A DNA stretch of 64,000 nucleotides from Amycolatopsis sp. NBRC 101858 (GCF_030269325.1 NZ_BSTD01000004.1:980925-1044924), one strand, 5' to 3'; positions 1 to 8,285 are shown, counted from the first letter of the stretch. Notes: generated by a model from the letters alone, not told the origin. Numbers and translations: made by a program.

Positions 1-523
1 GGACGGTCTTGGCCTCCTGGTCGGCCTGCACGCGGTCGCCGTCCGGCTTCTTCGCGGGCTCGTTCTTCTCTTCTTCGCCGGTGTCGATGCGCACGACGGG
101 CCAGAAGTAGGCGGACTTGTCGCCGTTGCGGCAGGTGGTGCCGGCCTTGACGAGGCTCTTGTTGTTCGAGTCGGCGTTCGTCGAAAGGTTGCCGACGTAG
201 TCGTGCAGGTGCTGGGCGCCGTTGCGGACGCCGGGCTGGGCGATGAAGTTGTCGGGGTTGAAGTGGCCGTTCTCGTTGCGGCCGCAGTCGACGGTGAAGG
301 TGCCGGTCGACGCGCCGTACACCGGGCGCGGGTCGAACTGGTTCGGCTGGACCTTGAGGATGTCGACGAAGAAGGCGGGGTTGGCCTCGTCGGCGCTCGC
401 TTCACCGGTGTTGCCGGTGGTCGTCGCGACGACGATGCCGCCGACCGCGAGCGCGAGGGCGAGGCCGCCGGTCGCGATCTTCGTTCTGCGGGAGATGCGA
501 TGGCGCCCTTGGGTGCGGGACAT
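1..523 (-). CDS. DUF1996 domain protein, secreted or membrane-anchored (5' part only)
   Basis: The gene runs off the left edge of the window, so only about 174 N-terminal codons are visible. The start is the ATG at 523, with GGAGGA about 8 nt upstream. The protein opens with a short basic stretch (RRTK) and one hydrophobic segment (residues about 18-40), which is a signal peptide or N-terminal anchor. It then shows the DUF1996 features 'HFNPDNFIAQPG' and 'AQHLHDYVGN', with His residues that are conserved in that family. The biochemical function of DUF1996 is unknown. A complete paralogue lies at 49597-51039 in the same orientation, and the two share a 71-bp perfectly identical block (153-223 and 50654-50724). 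The assignment to DUF1996 is made by matching that full-length copy, which carries the diagnostic 'CWDGKNIDSANH' segment. Confidence 0.85.
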   Translation of the reverse strand, partial: MSRTQGRHRISRRTKIATGGLALALAVGGIVVATTTGNTGEASADEANPAFFVDILKVQPNQFDPRPVYGASTGTFTVDCGRNENGHFNPDNFIAQPGVRNGAQHLHDYVGNLSTNADSNNKSLVKAGTTCRNGDKSAYFWPVVRIDTGEEEKNEPAKKPDGDRVQADQEAKTV

Positions 524-1095
524 GGATGGATCCTCCGGGGGTGTCGGGCTGGCGGGAATGCGCGACACTGGCGGGCCGAGCCCAGGCTCGTGCCCACCAG
601 ACTGAGACATTCAGAAGCAGCGTCGGCGGGACGGAACGATCCCCGGCTGGTCCACCGACCCGACATCGGTGGATGCGCCGCCACCTGCCCGTGGCCGCGC
701 CGTCAACCGGCTGGTTATCGTTCCGTGATGGAAGCTACACCGGGGTTTGACACCGGGCAAGAAGAGATTTCCGGCAATTACCAACCGTCAGTCCGGGGTT
801 CCGTTTGCGTAGTCGCGGGTGGTCGCGAAAAGGCGTCAGGAATCGACCAAGAATGGCGTACGCGAAAAAAGCGGGCATGACGGCCCGCAACTGGATCACG
901 CTGGGGTGCCGCGCGTGTCCCTCTCCGGCGTACTCGGGTGTGCGGTCATCCTGGGCCGCTGACCGGGGCGTTGTCCAGCTCCGGAGGGTGTGGCGAAAAA
1001 CTTTGAACCGACCTGAACCCGCATCCGTATACCTGGGTGAGACCCGCCGAATGCCCGCTGGCCGAATGTCGCGCGGCGCGGCAGAATCCGTGCCC
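524..1095. other. Divergent intergenic region, no gene seen
   Basis: This 572-nt gap separates the DUF1996 gene (minus strand) from the ureohydrolase (plus strand). The reading frames here are arginine-rich shadows without credible starts. Visible items are a small hairpin with arms CCACCGA and TCGGTGG (652-658 and 666-672), a 13-mer GTTATCGTTCCGT at 714-726 that recurs upstream of the second DUF1996 gene, and a promoter-like element at 1003-1033. Confidence 0.6.
1003..1033 (+). promoter_or_regulatory. Candidate sigma70-type promoter of the ureohydrolase gene
   Basis: TTGAAC (1003-1008) and TATACC (1028-1033) are separated by 19 nt. The predicted transcription start would lie near 1040, about 55 nt before the ATG at 1096. 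The spacer is longer than ideal, so this is only a candidate. Confidence 0.4.
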
Positions 1096-2127
1096 ATGGC
1101 ACGGTACGGAACCCAGTTCGGCCCGGACATCACATTCCTGGGCGTCGAGCGGTGCGATTGGGCGGACGCCGCCACTTATCGCGACGCCGACGTCGTCATT
1201 CTCGGCGCCCCGTTCGACGGCGGGACCTCCCACCGCCCGGGGACCCGGTTCGGCCCGCAGTACATCCGCCAGAGCTGCTACCTCCCGCACGACGGCTCGC
1301 GCCCGTCGCTGGCGATGCGCGTCGACGGGCTCAAGGACCTGGCGGTCTACGACGCCGGCGACGTCGAGATGTACTCGGGCGACGCCGAGCGCTCGGTGCG
1401 TTCGCTGCAGGAGGCCGTGCACGCGGTCACCGCGAACGGCGCGATCCCGCTCGTCCTCGGCGGCGACCACACGATCGCCTGGCCGGACGCCGCCGGCGTC
1501 GCCCAGCACGTGGGGCAGGGGCGGGTGTCGATGATCCACTTCGACGCGCACGCCGACACCGGTGACATCGCGTTCGGCTCCCTGGTCGGGCACGGCCAGC
1601 CGATGCGCCGCCTGATCGAGTCCGGCGCGGTCCGCGGCGACCGGTTCCTCCAGATCGGCCTGCGCGGCTACTGGCCCGAACCGGCGACGCTGGACTGGAT
1701 GGCGTCGCAGCGGATGCGGTCGTACGAGATGACCGAAGTCGTCGCGCGCGGGCTCGACGAGTGCCTCACCGAGGCGTTCGGGATCGCGCTCGACGAGTGC
1801 GACGGCGTGTTCCTGTCGGTGGACATCGACGTCTGCGACCCGGGCCACGCGCCGGGCACGGGCACGCCGGAACCGGGCGGGCTGACGGCCCGCCAGCTGC
1901 TGGACTCGGTCCGGCGGATAGCGTACGAGCTGCCGGTGGCGGGGATCGACGTCGTCGAGGTGTCCCCGCCGTACGACCAGGCGGAGATCACGTCGTTCCT
2001 GGCGAACCGCGTGGTCCTGGAGGCGCTGTCGGGCATCGCCCGCCGCCGCCGCGACGCCGCGGACGGCACGACCTGGGACCCGACACTCCCGTTGCTGGCC
2101 GACCGCCCGGACCGCCGCCCGGAGTGA
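1096..2127 (+). CDS. Agmatinase/arginase family ureohydrolase
   Basis: This 343-aa protein hydrolyses a guanidino compound to urea and an amine, and the family is cytosolic with a binuclear Mn centre. All six expected metal ligands are visible: H125 in 'GGDH', D150, H152 and D154 in 'FDAHAD', and D243 and D245 in 'SVDIDVCDPG'. The 'APGTGTPEPGG' loop that follows favours the agmatinase/guanidinobutyrase branch over true arginase. The exact substrate (agmatine, guanidinobutyrate or similar) cannot be read from sequence. The frame stays open back to 805, but the ATG at 1096 (MARYGTQFG) fits family length and lies downstream of a plausible promoter. Neighbouring genes do not identify the pathway. 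A 21-bp repeat array begins immediately after the stop codon. Confidence 0.85.
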   Translation: MARYGTQFGPDITFLGVERCDWADAATYRDADVVILGAPFDGGTSHRPGTRFGPQYIRQSCYLPHDGSRPSLAMRVDGLKDLAVYDAGDVEMYSGDAERSVRSLQEAVHAVTANGAIPLVLGGDHTIAWPDAAGVAQHVGQGRVSMIHFDAHADTGDIAFGSLVGHGQPMRRLIESGAVRGDRFLQIGLRGYWPEPATLDWMASQRMRSYEMTEVVARGLDECLTEAFGIALDECDGVFLSVDIDVCDPGHAPGTGTPEPGGLTARQLLDSVRRIAYELPVAGIDVVEVSPPYDQAEITSFLANRVVLEALSGIARRRRDAADGTTWDPTLPLLADRPDRRPE

Positions 2128-2130
2128 CCG

Positions 2131-2297
2131 CGTACCCGGAGGGTCGGCTCGCGTACCGGAACGGTCGGCTCGCGTACCTGGACGGTCGGACAGTGAGCCG
2201 ACCCTCCAGGTACGCGAACCGACTGCCTGGGTACGTGAGCCGACTGCCTGGGTACGTGAGCCGACTGTCTGGGTACGTGAGCCGACCGTCCGGGTCA
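2131..2297. repeat. 21-bp tandem repeat array in inverted arrangement
   Basis: About three units resembling GCGTACCTGGACGGTCGGCTC read rightwards (2131-2189). About five units of the reverse complement (GAGCCGACTGCCTGGGTACGT type) then read to about 2297. The units are contiguous, with no spacers between them. The array fills the gap between the converging ureohydrolase and HMG-CoA-lyase-type genes. The last unit reaches the stop codon of the lyase. Confidence 0.8.
2172..2215. terminator. Hairpin at the centre of the inverted repeat array, likely bidirectional terminator
   Basis: The left arm 2172-2189 pairs with the right arm 2198-2215 over 18 bp with one mismatch and an 8-nt loop. Partial complementarity continues outward into the flanking repeat units. 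It lies between two convergent genes and lacks a U-tract, as is common for actinomycete terminators. Confidence 0.6.
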
Positions 2298-3194
2298 GCG
2301 GAGGGTGGCCGGGACCGCGGGGATCGCGGCCAGTGCCGAGCCCAGGCGGTGGCCGACCGCGAGGCCGATCTGGTCGCGCAGCTCGGTCAGCTTGGCCACG
2401 TCGATGCCTGTCGCGATGCCTTCGCGGTGGAAGAAGTCGACCAGGTCGTCCGTCGCGACGTTGCCCGACGCGCCCGGGGCGAACGGGCAGCCGCCGAGGC
2501 CGCCCAGCGCCGCGTCGAACCGGCGGATCCCCAGGCCGAACCCTTCCCACGCGTTCGCCAGCGCCAGCCCGTAGGTGTTGTGCAGGTGCAGGCCGAGCGG
2601 GACGTCCGGCAGCTCGTCGCGGACCGCCGACACGATCGTCCGCAGCTGGCTCGGCCGGGCGGCGCCGATCGTGTCGGCGAGGTGGACCACGCGTGCGCCC
2701 ATCGCGCCCAGCCGCGCGGCCACGTCGGCCGTCCGGTCCGGGTCCGTGTCGCCGTCGAACGGGCACACGAACGCCGTCGCGACCGACGCCTCCACGGCCA
2801 CCCCGGCCGCGGTCAGCAGCGCGGCGCACCCGGCCAGCCGGTCGAGCGCCGCGGCCGTCGGCACGCCCGCGTTGGCGACGCTGTGCCCGTCGCTCGCCGA
2901 CACGACCAGCCGCACCGACTTCGCGCCGGCGTCGATCGCCTGCTGTGCCCCGCGTTCGGTGAAGACGAGGGAGTGCAGCGCCGCCGGTGCGTCGAGCAGC
3001 GTCTTCAGCACCTCGCCCGTGTCGGCCATCTGCGGCACCCGGCGCGCCGAGACGAACGACCCGACCTCCAGGGATCGCACGCCCGCGTCGACGAGACCGC
3101 GAGCGAGCCGGACCTTCTCGTGCGTCGGGACGGTGACGGCCTCGTCCTGCAGGCCGTCACGCAGCACGACCTCGGTGAGGAGTACTTCGGTCAT
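2295..3194 (-). CDS. Hydroxymethylglutaryl-CoA lyase family protein
   Basis: This 299-aa TIM-barrel lyase would cleave a 3-hydroxy-3-methylglutaryl-CoA-type thioester to acetyl-CoA and a keto acid (acetoacetate for HMG-CoA). The family marks are 'RDGLQDE' near the N-terminus, the divalent-metal motif 'HLHNTYG', and the signature loop 'GGLGGCPFAPGASGN' with its catalytic cysteine. Its length is normal for bacterial HMG-CoA lyases. The start ATG at 3194 lies 2 nt after the stop of the CoA-transferase gene, so the two form an operon. That pairing suggests the transferase makes the CoA ester that this enzyme cleaves. The family also contains related aldol-type lyases, so HMG-CoA as substrate is probable but not certain. 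Confidence 0.85.
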   Translation of the reverse strand: MTEVLLTEVVLRDGLQDEAVTVPTHEKVRLARGLVDAGVRSLEVGSFVSARRVPQMADTGEVLKTLLDAPAALHSLVFTERGAQQAIDAGAKSVRLVVSASDGHSVANAGVPTAAALDRLAGCAALLTAAGVAVEASVATAFVCPFDGDTDPDRTADVAARLGAMGARVVHLADTIGAARPSQLRTIVSAVRDELPDVPLGLHLHNTYGLALANAWEGFGLGIRRFDAALGGLGGCPFAPGASGNVATDDLVDFFHREGIATGIDVAKLTELRDQIGLAVGHRLGSALAAIPAVPATLR

Positions 3195-3196
3195 GG

Positions 3197-4405
3197 TCAG
3201 ATCACTCCGTTCTCACGCAGGCGGGTGACCGCCTCGCCGGTGACGCCGAGCTCGGCGAGCACGGCTTCGGTGTGTTCGCCCAGCTCCGGGCCGAGCGAGC
3301 GGGTCCGGCCGGGCCGCTCGGTCAGCGTCGGCACGATGCCGGGGAACGTGATTTCGCCGTCGTGGCCGCGCACCCGGTGCCGCTCGTGCATGCCGCGGGC
3401 CTCGAAGTGCGGGTCCTTGGCGATGTCCGCGGCGGTCAGGATCGGTCCACACGGGACGGACGCGCCGCGCAGCACGGCTTCGGCGGCTTCCTGGGTGAGC
3501 GCTGCGGTCCACGCGCCGATCGCGTCGTCGAGCAGCCCGGCGTGCTCGACCCGGCCCGCGTTGTCCGCGAGCCGGGGGTCGACGGCGAGGTCGTCGCGCC
3601 CGATGGCGTGCATGAGCCGGCGGAAGATGGCGTCGCCGTTGCCGCTGACCACGATGTACTTGCCGTCGGCGCAGCGGTAGGTGTTGGACGGCGCGACTCC
3701 GGGCAGCGCGGAGCCGGCCGGGCCGCGCACGACGCCGAACGCCTCGAAGTCCGGCAGCAGCGACTCCATCAGCGAATAGACGGCTTCGTACAACGCGACG
3801 TCGACGACTTCACCCGGGGCGGCACCCGGCTCGCGGTCGCGCCTGAGCAGGCCCATCAGCGCGCCGATCACCGCGTAGAGCCCGGCGACCGAGTCGGCAA
3901 GGCTGACCCCGACGCGCGTGGGCGGCCGGCCGGGGTAGCCGGTGAGCGCGCGCAGGCCGCCGATCGCCTCGGCGACGCCGCCGAAGCCGGGGCGGTCGCG
4001 GTAGGGGCCGGTCTGGCCGTACCCGGAGACGCGGACGACGACCAGCCGCGGGTTGAGCGCGCGCAGCTCGCCGGGTCCGAGCCCCCAGCGTTCGAGGGTG
4101 CCGGGCCGGAAGTTCTCCAGCAGGACGTCGCTGCGGGCGGCGAGCGCGCGGACGAGCTCCTGGCCTTCGGGGCGGCGCAGGTCGACGGTCATCGAGCGCT
4201 TGTTGCGGCCGAGGGTGCGGAACAGCAGCGACGTGTCGCCGTCGTACAGCCGCCAGCGCCGGAGCTCGTCCCCGGTGCCCGGGCGTTCGACCTTGACGAC
4301 GTCGGCGCCGAAGTCGGCCAGGAGCCGGCCGGCGGTCGGCGCGGCGATGAAGTTCCCCAGTTCGACCACCCGGATGCCCGCCAAGGGTCCGGTTTGCTGA
4401 CTCAT
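3197..4405 (-). CDS. CaiB/BaiF family (family III) CoA-transferase
   Basis: This 402-aa protein has the normal length for family III CoA-transferases, which move CoA between carboxylic acids through an aspartyl-CoA intermediate. It shows the N-terminal 'GIRVVELGNFIAAP', the 'FGADVVKVERP' Rossmann segment, 'GRNKRSMTVDLRRPEG' and 'SLADSVAGLYA', the last containing the probable catalytic Asp. The frame is open to 4510, but the ATG at 4405 (MSQQTGPLAG) has GGAG at the right spacing. It is the first gene of a two-gene operon with the HMG-CoA-lyase-type gene and diverges from an IclR regulator. The family does not fix the substrate; the operon suggests a 3-hydroxy-3-methyl dicarboxylate. Confidence 0.88.
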   Translation of the reverse strand: MSQQTGPLAGIRVVELGNFIAAPTAGRLLADFGADVVKVERPGTGDELRRWRLYDGDTSLLFRTLGRNKRSMTVDLRRPEGQELVRALAARSDVLLENFRPGTLERWGLGPGELRALNPRLVVVRVSGYGQTGPYRDRPGFGGVAEAIGGLRALTGYPGRPPTRVGVSLADSVAGLYAVIGALMGLLRRDREPGAAPGEVVDVALYEAVYSLMESLLPDFEAFGVVRGPAGSALPGVAPSNTYRCADGKYIVVSGNGDAIFRRLMHAIGRDDLAVDPRLADNAGRVEHAGLLDDAIGAWTAALTQEAAEAVLRGASVPCGPILTAADIAKDPHFEARGMHERHRVRGHDGEITFPGIVPTLTERPGRTRSLGPELGEHTEAVLAELGVTGEAVTRLRENGVI

Positions 4406-4440
4406 GCCCGACTCCAAACCACGATGTGAGTTGTAAACCC

Positions 4441-4468
4441 AGAATACGGGCGAGTGTCGCGGAGTCAA
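4441..4468 (-). promoter_or_regulatory. Candidate promoter of the CoA-transferase/lyase operon
   Basis: On the minus strand TTGACT (4468-4463) and TATTCT (4446-4441) are separated by 16 nt. The predicted start is near 4434, about 29 nt upstream of the ATG at 4405. The element lies in the divergent region shared with the IclR gene, so that regulator is the natural candidate to act here. Confidence 0.5.
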
Positions 4469-4521
4469 CAGCGTCGAGCGTGGATAGACTGTGCGGCACA
4501 CCACGGGCACGGGGCGGGGCG

Positions 4522-5316
4522 ATGGCAGAGGAAGAACGCAGCGGCACGACGCCGGTGCTGGTGCTGCGCAAGTTCAAGCAGATCCTCGAGTCGTTCACCA
4601 TCGACGACCCCGAGCTGACGCTGCAGCAGATCACCCGCTCGACCGGGTTGCCGGCGAGCACCTGCCAGCGGCTGGTGCACAACCTGGTGCGCGAAGGCTT
4701 CCTCGACCGCTACGACGACACCTACCGCGTCGGGCTCGGCCTGGTCCGCTGGGCGGCGCCGGGCACGTTCGGCCTCGACCTGGTCCGGCTGACCCGGCCG
4801 GTGCTGCAGCAGCTGCGCGACGAAACGGGCGAGACGGCCTGCCTGTACGTCCGCGACGGCGCGTACCGGACGGTGATTTCGCTGGCGGAGTCCCGGCACC
4901 CGGTGGTCCGGCTGTTCGTGGTCGGCATGGTGATGCCGCTGCACGCCGGCTCGGCCGGGAAGGTGTTCCTGGCCTGGGACAAGCTGGCGGTCAAAGACGC
5001 GATCGGCCACGGCCTGGCGCGCTTCACCCCGCGCACGACCGTCGACATCGACCTGCTCACCGAGCAGCTCGGGCAGATCCGCGAGGCGGGGTACGCGGTG
5101 AGCTTCGAGGAACGCGACCTCGGTGCGGCGTCGCTGAGTGCCCCGGTGTTCGGCCTGAACGGCGAGGTCAGCGCGGCGATCGGGATCGGCGCGCCGACCC
5201 AGCGCATGACCGCGGCCGACGTGCCGCGGCTGGCGCCGACCGTGGTGGAGGCCGGGCGGCGCGCTTCGGAGCGGCTCGGGTACCGGCCGGGTGTCGAGCG
5301 GGTCGCCGCTCTCTGA
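4522..5316 (+). CDS. IclR family transcriptional regulator
   Basis: This 264-aa protein has an N-terminal winged helix ('LTLQQITRSTGLPASTCQRLVHNLVREGFL', residues about 33-62) followed by the IclR effector domain with 'GDETGETACLYVRDG'-like and 'LHAGSAGKVFLAW' segments. IclR proteins are tetramerising regulators of catabolic operons and bind small carboxylates or sugars. It lies between the divergent CoA-transferase/lyase operon and a codirectional MFS gene, so it probably controls both. The upstream frame extension to 4426 is rejected. The ATG at 4522 has a G-rich ribosome-binding site and gives the normal length. The effector is unknown. Confidence 0.88.
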   Translation: MAEEERSGTTPVLVLRKFKQILESFTIDDPELTLQQITRSTGLPASTCQRLVHNLVREGFLDRYDDTYRVGLGLVRWAAPGTFGLDLVRLTRPVLQQLRDETGETACLYVRDGAYRTVISLAESRHPVVRLFVVGMVMPLHAGSAGKVFLAWDKLAVKDAIGHGLARFTPRTTVDIDLLTEQLGQIREAGYAVSFEERDLGAASLSAPVFGLNGEVSAAIGIGAPTQRMTAADVPRLAPTVVEAGRRASERLGYRPGVERVAAL

Positions 5317-5389
5317 CTCCCGGCGCCCGATTCCTCCCGGGCTGCGGTCTGTTGCCCGTTCACCGATGCTCGTCGTGGCCCGCGTGTCC

Positions 5390-5418
5390 TTGACTCCGCT
5401 CGTCGTCCGTCACATTAT
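5390..5418 (+). promoter_or_regulatory. Candidate promoter of the MFS transporter gene
   Basis: TTGACT (5390-5395) and CATTAT (5413-5418) are separated by 17 nt. The predicted start is near 5425, leaving a leader of about 37 nt that includes the AAAGGAGA ribosome-binding site. It indicates that the transporter has its own promoter, separate from the IclR gene. Confidence 0.5.
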
Positions 5419-5461
5419 GGGTCGGCCAACCACATGGTGGAGAAGTCAAAGGAGACGACGG

Positions 5462-6856
5462 ATGGCGAACATGCCCGACGCCGCCGTGCCGGACACCGGC
5501 ACGATCGCGGGCCGGCTCGACCGGCTGCCCATCACCCGCACGCACCGCCGGGCCACCGTCGCCGTCGGGCTCGGCCTGTTCTTCGACTTCTACGAGGTCT
5601 TCCTGACCGGCGTGCTCAGCTCCGTGCTCGTCGAGGAGTTCTCCCTCACGAAGGCGGAGCTGCCGCCGCTGCTGGCGTCGACGTTCGTCGGCATGTTCTT
5701 CGGCGCCCTCCTGCTCGGCCGGCTCGCGGACCGGTTCGGCCGCCGCGGCGCGTTCCTGCTGAACCTGGGGCTCTACTCGCTCTTCTCGCTGCTCGGCGCG
5801 TTCAGCGGCAGCGCGCTGATGCTGCTGGTGACGCGGTTCTTCGCGGGCATCGGCCTGGGCGCGGAACCGCCGCTCGCCGACACCTATCTGACCGACCTGC
5901 TCCCGGCGCGCAAGCGCGGCCGGTTCATCGCCTGGGCGTACACGCTCGCGTTCTGCGGCTTCCCGGTCGTCGGCTTCCTGGCCCGCGGCCTGACCGAGCA
6001 CGAGATCCTCGGCGTCGCCGGCTGGCGCTGGCTGTTCGTGCTCGGCGCACTCGGCGCGGGCGCGGTGTTCCTGCTGCGGCGCGGCCTGCCCGAGTCGCCG
6101 CGGTGGCTGGAGTCGGTCGGCCGCACCGAAGAGGCCGAGCACTTGGTGGCCGGGCTCGAAGCCGAGGCACGCGGCGCCGTCAACGAAAACCCCGCCCCGG
6201 CCCGTGGCACCACCCGCAAGCGCGCCGCCGCGCCGGTGCGCGAGCTGTTCGGGCCGGCGCTGCGCCGCCGCACCTGGATGATGGTCGTCTTCCAGATCCT
6301 GCAGACGCTCGGCTACTACGGCTTCGGCACGCTGGTGCCGCTGGTGCTGGCCGCCAAGGGGTACGCGGTTTCGCAGTCGCTGCTGTTCGCCGCGCTGACC
6401 TACCTCGGCTACCCGGTCGGCTCGGCGCTGTCGCTGCCGCTCGTGGAACGCGTCGAGCGGAAGTACCTCGTGGTCGGCTCGGTGCTGGCGATGGCGGTGT
6501 TCGGCATCGCGTTCGGCTACTCGGGTTCGATGGCGCTGATCCTCGTGTTCGGCTTCCTCTACACCGCGACCAGCAACGTGTTCTCGAACGCGTACCACAT
6601 CTACCAGGCGGAGATCTTCCCGACGGCGCTGCGCTCGACGGCGTCGAGCGGCACCTACTCGCTGTCGCGGCTGGCGAGCGGCGCGATGCCGTTCGTGCTG
6701 GTGCCGCTGCTGAACTCGAGCGGCCCGACGACGCTGTTCCTGGTCGTGGCCGGGGCGCTGGTGGTGGTCGCGGTGGACATCGCGGTGCTCGGCCCGCGCA
6801 CGACCGGCCGCCGGCTGGAGAACGTCAACGACGAGGCCGCGCAGCCGCTTCGATGA
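5462..6856 (+). CDS. MFS transporter, sugar/organic-acid porter type
   Basis: This 464-aa integral membrane protein has about 12 predicted helices. It carries the MFS loop motif 'GRLADRFGRRG' between helices 2 and 3, and 'RGLPESPRWL' after helix 6, typical of the sugar-porter and aromatic/organic-acid symporter branches. A charged central loop (residues about 230-260) separates the two halves. The start at 5462 has AAAGGAGA upstream; the earlier in-frame start at 5291 lies inside the IclR gene. Given its position beside the IclR, CoA-transferase and lyase genes, it most likely imports the carboxylic acid degraded by that cassette. The substrate is not readable from sequence. Its 3' end overlaps the convergent P-loop gene by 32 nt. 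Confidence 0.85.
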   Translation: MANMPDAAVPDTGTIAGRLDRLPITRTHRRATVAVGLGLFFDFYEVFLTGVLSSVLVEEFSLTKAELPPLLASTFVGMFFGALLLGRLADRFGRRGAFLLNLGLYSLFSLLGAFSGSALMLLVTRFFAGIGLGAEPPLADTYLTDLLPARKRGRFIAWAYTLAFCGFPVVGFLARGLTEHEILGVAGWRWLFVLGALGAGAVFLLRRGLPESPRWLESVGRTEEAEHLVAGLEAEARGAVNENPAPARGTTRKRAAAPVRELFGPALRRRTWMMVVFQILQTLGYYGFGTLVPLVLAAKGYAVSQSLLFAALTYLGYPVGSALSLPLVERVERKYLVVGSVLAMAVFGIAFGYSGSMALILVFGFLYTATSNVFSNAYHIYQAEIFPTALRSTASSGTYSLSRLASGAMPFVLVPLLNSSGPTTLFLVVAGALVVVAVDIAVLGPRTTGRRLENVNDEAAQPLR

Positions 6857-7340
6857 CCGCGACCGCCTCGCCGACCGGCAGCCGGGCGGTGTCGACGACG
6901 AGGCGGTCACGGGTCCACGGCTCGTACTCGCGGCCGGCGATCGCCGCCCAGGTGGGCGGGACGTGCCCGGGGATGCCGGTGTCCCGGGTTTCCGCGCGGC
7001 GCCGGTGTTCGGCGGGATCGGAGCAGACGATCTCGGCTTCGAGCACGCGCGCGCCGTGGCCGAGACCGGTGTCCCGCCAGGCATCCCGGGTGACGGCGAG
7101 GGGGTTGACGCACTCGGCGATCACGCTGACCCCGGTGCGCAGGAGATCGGCCGCCACCTTCCGCGCGACGACGTAGCCGACCGGTCCGAGCGGCTGCGCG
7201 AGGGGAGTGGAAGCGAGGATGGCCTGTTCGATGGTGTCGACCCGCAGGAAGGAGAAACCGGTCCGGCGCGCCAGTTCCGCGGCGACGGTGGTCTTCCCGG
7301 TGGCGGGCAGCCCACCGACGACGATCAGCAGGGGAGGCAC
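6825..7340 (-). CDS. P-loop AAA/kinase-like protein of unknown substrate
   Basis: This 171-aa protein starts at the GTG at 7340 (VPPLLIVVGG). The Walker A motif 'GGLPATGKTT' lies at residues about 8-17, with a probable 'RVDTIE' acidic site at about 33. It resembles the AAA_33/zeta-toxin/chloramphenicol-phosphotransferase-like small kinases, which phosphorylate small molecules or nucleotides. No motif identifies the substrate. It follows the sigma-factor gene by 71 nt in the same direction, so cotranscription is possible. Its last 32 nt overlap the convergent MFS gene. No strong ribosome-binding site precedes the GTG, so the start is uncertain. Confidence 0.7.
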   Translation of the reverse strand: MPPLLIVVGGLPATGKTTVAAELARRTGFSFLRVDTIEQAILASTPLAQPLGPVGYVVARKVAADLLRTGVSVIAECVNPLAVTRDAWRDTGLGHGARVLEAEIVCSDPAEHRRRAETRDTGIPGHVPPTWAAIAGREYEPWTRDRLVVDTARLPVGEAVAVIEAAARPRR

Positions 7341-7411
7341 CGGCGCATGATCGCACGGCGGGAGCACCGCATCGGAGGAGGCCAAGTCCTTCGATACGGC
7401 CCTCCCGCTGC

Positions 7412-8029
7412 TCAGGAGGCGGCCCGCTTCTGGGCCAGCAGGCCGCGCCGCAGGGCCGTCAACGCCCGGTGCTGAGCCACGCGGACCGCGCCCGCGCTGC
7501 GCAACCCCACCGCCGCCGCCGTCTCCTCGGCCGACAGGCCCAGGATGATGCGCAGCACCAGGATCTCGCGCTGGCGCGCCGGAAGCGTGTCGAGCAGTCC
7601 CGCCGACCAGTCCAGCCCGGCCGAGCGCTCGACTTCTTCGCCCGTCGGGTCGCCGCCCGTCCAGCGTTCGGCCGGGGGCTCGGCCACCGGGCTCGTGCGG
7701 TCGCGCGCCCGCTTGCGGTGGACGTCGGACACCTTGTGCGCCGCGATGCCGAACACGAACGGCAGGAACCCGTCGGCCTCGTAGCGGTACCCCGGCAGCG
7801 CGCCGACGACCGCCAGGAGCACGTCCTGCGCGCAGTCCTCGGCGTCCGACGAGCCGTCCTGCCACGTGCCGAGCCGGCCGAGGCAGTAGCGGAACACCAT
7901 CGGCCGCAGCGCGCGCAGCACACCCGCGATCCCGGCGCGGTTGCCGGCGATCGCGGACCGGACCAGCTCCGGATCGAGACTGAAGGTCGCCGTGGGAGCG
8001 GGTTCGCCCGCGGCGGACTGCGGCGGCAT
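7412..8029 (-). CDS. ECF-type RNA polymerase sigma factor (SigD/ShbA-like)
   Basis: This 205-aa protein contains a sigma2 region ('VFRYCLGRL', then 'SDAEDCAQDVLLAV', residues about 46-75) that recognises the -10 element. A sigma4 helix-turn-helix follows ('LPARQREILVLRIILGLSAEETAAAVGL', residues about 148-176). No sigma3 domain or long C-terminal extension is present, so this is a group 4 (ECF) factor. Its length and architecture resemble the SigD/ShbA group of actinomycetes, but that subgrouping is an impression. No anti-sigma gene is adjacent; the downstream neighbour is a P-loop protein. It diverges from a flavin-fold gene across a 256-nt region. Confidence 0.85.
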   Translation of the reverse strand: MPPQSAAGEPAPTATFSLDPELVRSAIAGNRAGIAGVLRALRPMVFRYCLGRLGTWQDGSSDAEDCAQDVLLAVVGALPGYRYEADGFLPFVFGIAAHKVSDVHRKRARDRTSPVAEPPAERWTGGDPTGEEVERSAGLDWSAGLLDTLPARQREILVLRIILGLSAEETAAAVGLRSAGAVRVAQHRALTALRRGLLAQKRAAS

Positions 8030-8200
8030 CGAGTCTCACCTTTCCTCGGCGACGGACGGTCACGACGCTAGGTCACACCGCGTGGCCACCACACCGGCCG
8101 GGCGGCCGCCGCGGCCCGGGTCTTCCGGCCCTGGCGCGGGACGGCGCGGCGTGCGTGGCGTGGGACCGCTGCCTGCCTGCCCGGCCGCCCCGGCGGGGCC

Positions 8201-8215
8201 GGGCCGAACGGCCCT
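8201..8215. promoter_or_regulatory. Palindrome GGGCCGAACGGCCCT, candidate DevR/OsdR-type box
   Basis: GGGCCG and CGGCCC arms flank a central AA, 71 nt upstream of the flavin-fold gene that precedes the DevS/DevR pair. GGGxC...GxCCC palindromes are typical targets of DosR/DevR-like regulators. The assignment rests on resemblance and position. Confidence 0.35.
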
Positions 8216-8285
8216 ACCGGGCCCCTCGGCCCACCGATCACGCTGACGACCGGGGATTTTTCACAGGGAGAAACGCAGGGACGCG

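Noticed and set aside
2131..2297. CRISPR array
   Set aside because: The 21-bp units are contiguous, in opposing orientations and without unique spacers; no cas gene is present.
946..2829. 627-aa open frame on the minus strand across the ureohydrolase gene
   Set aside because: Arg/Gly/Pro-rich shadow of two real genes with no domain, no ribosome-binding site and opposite coding on the same bases.
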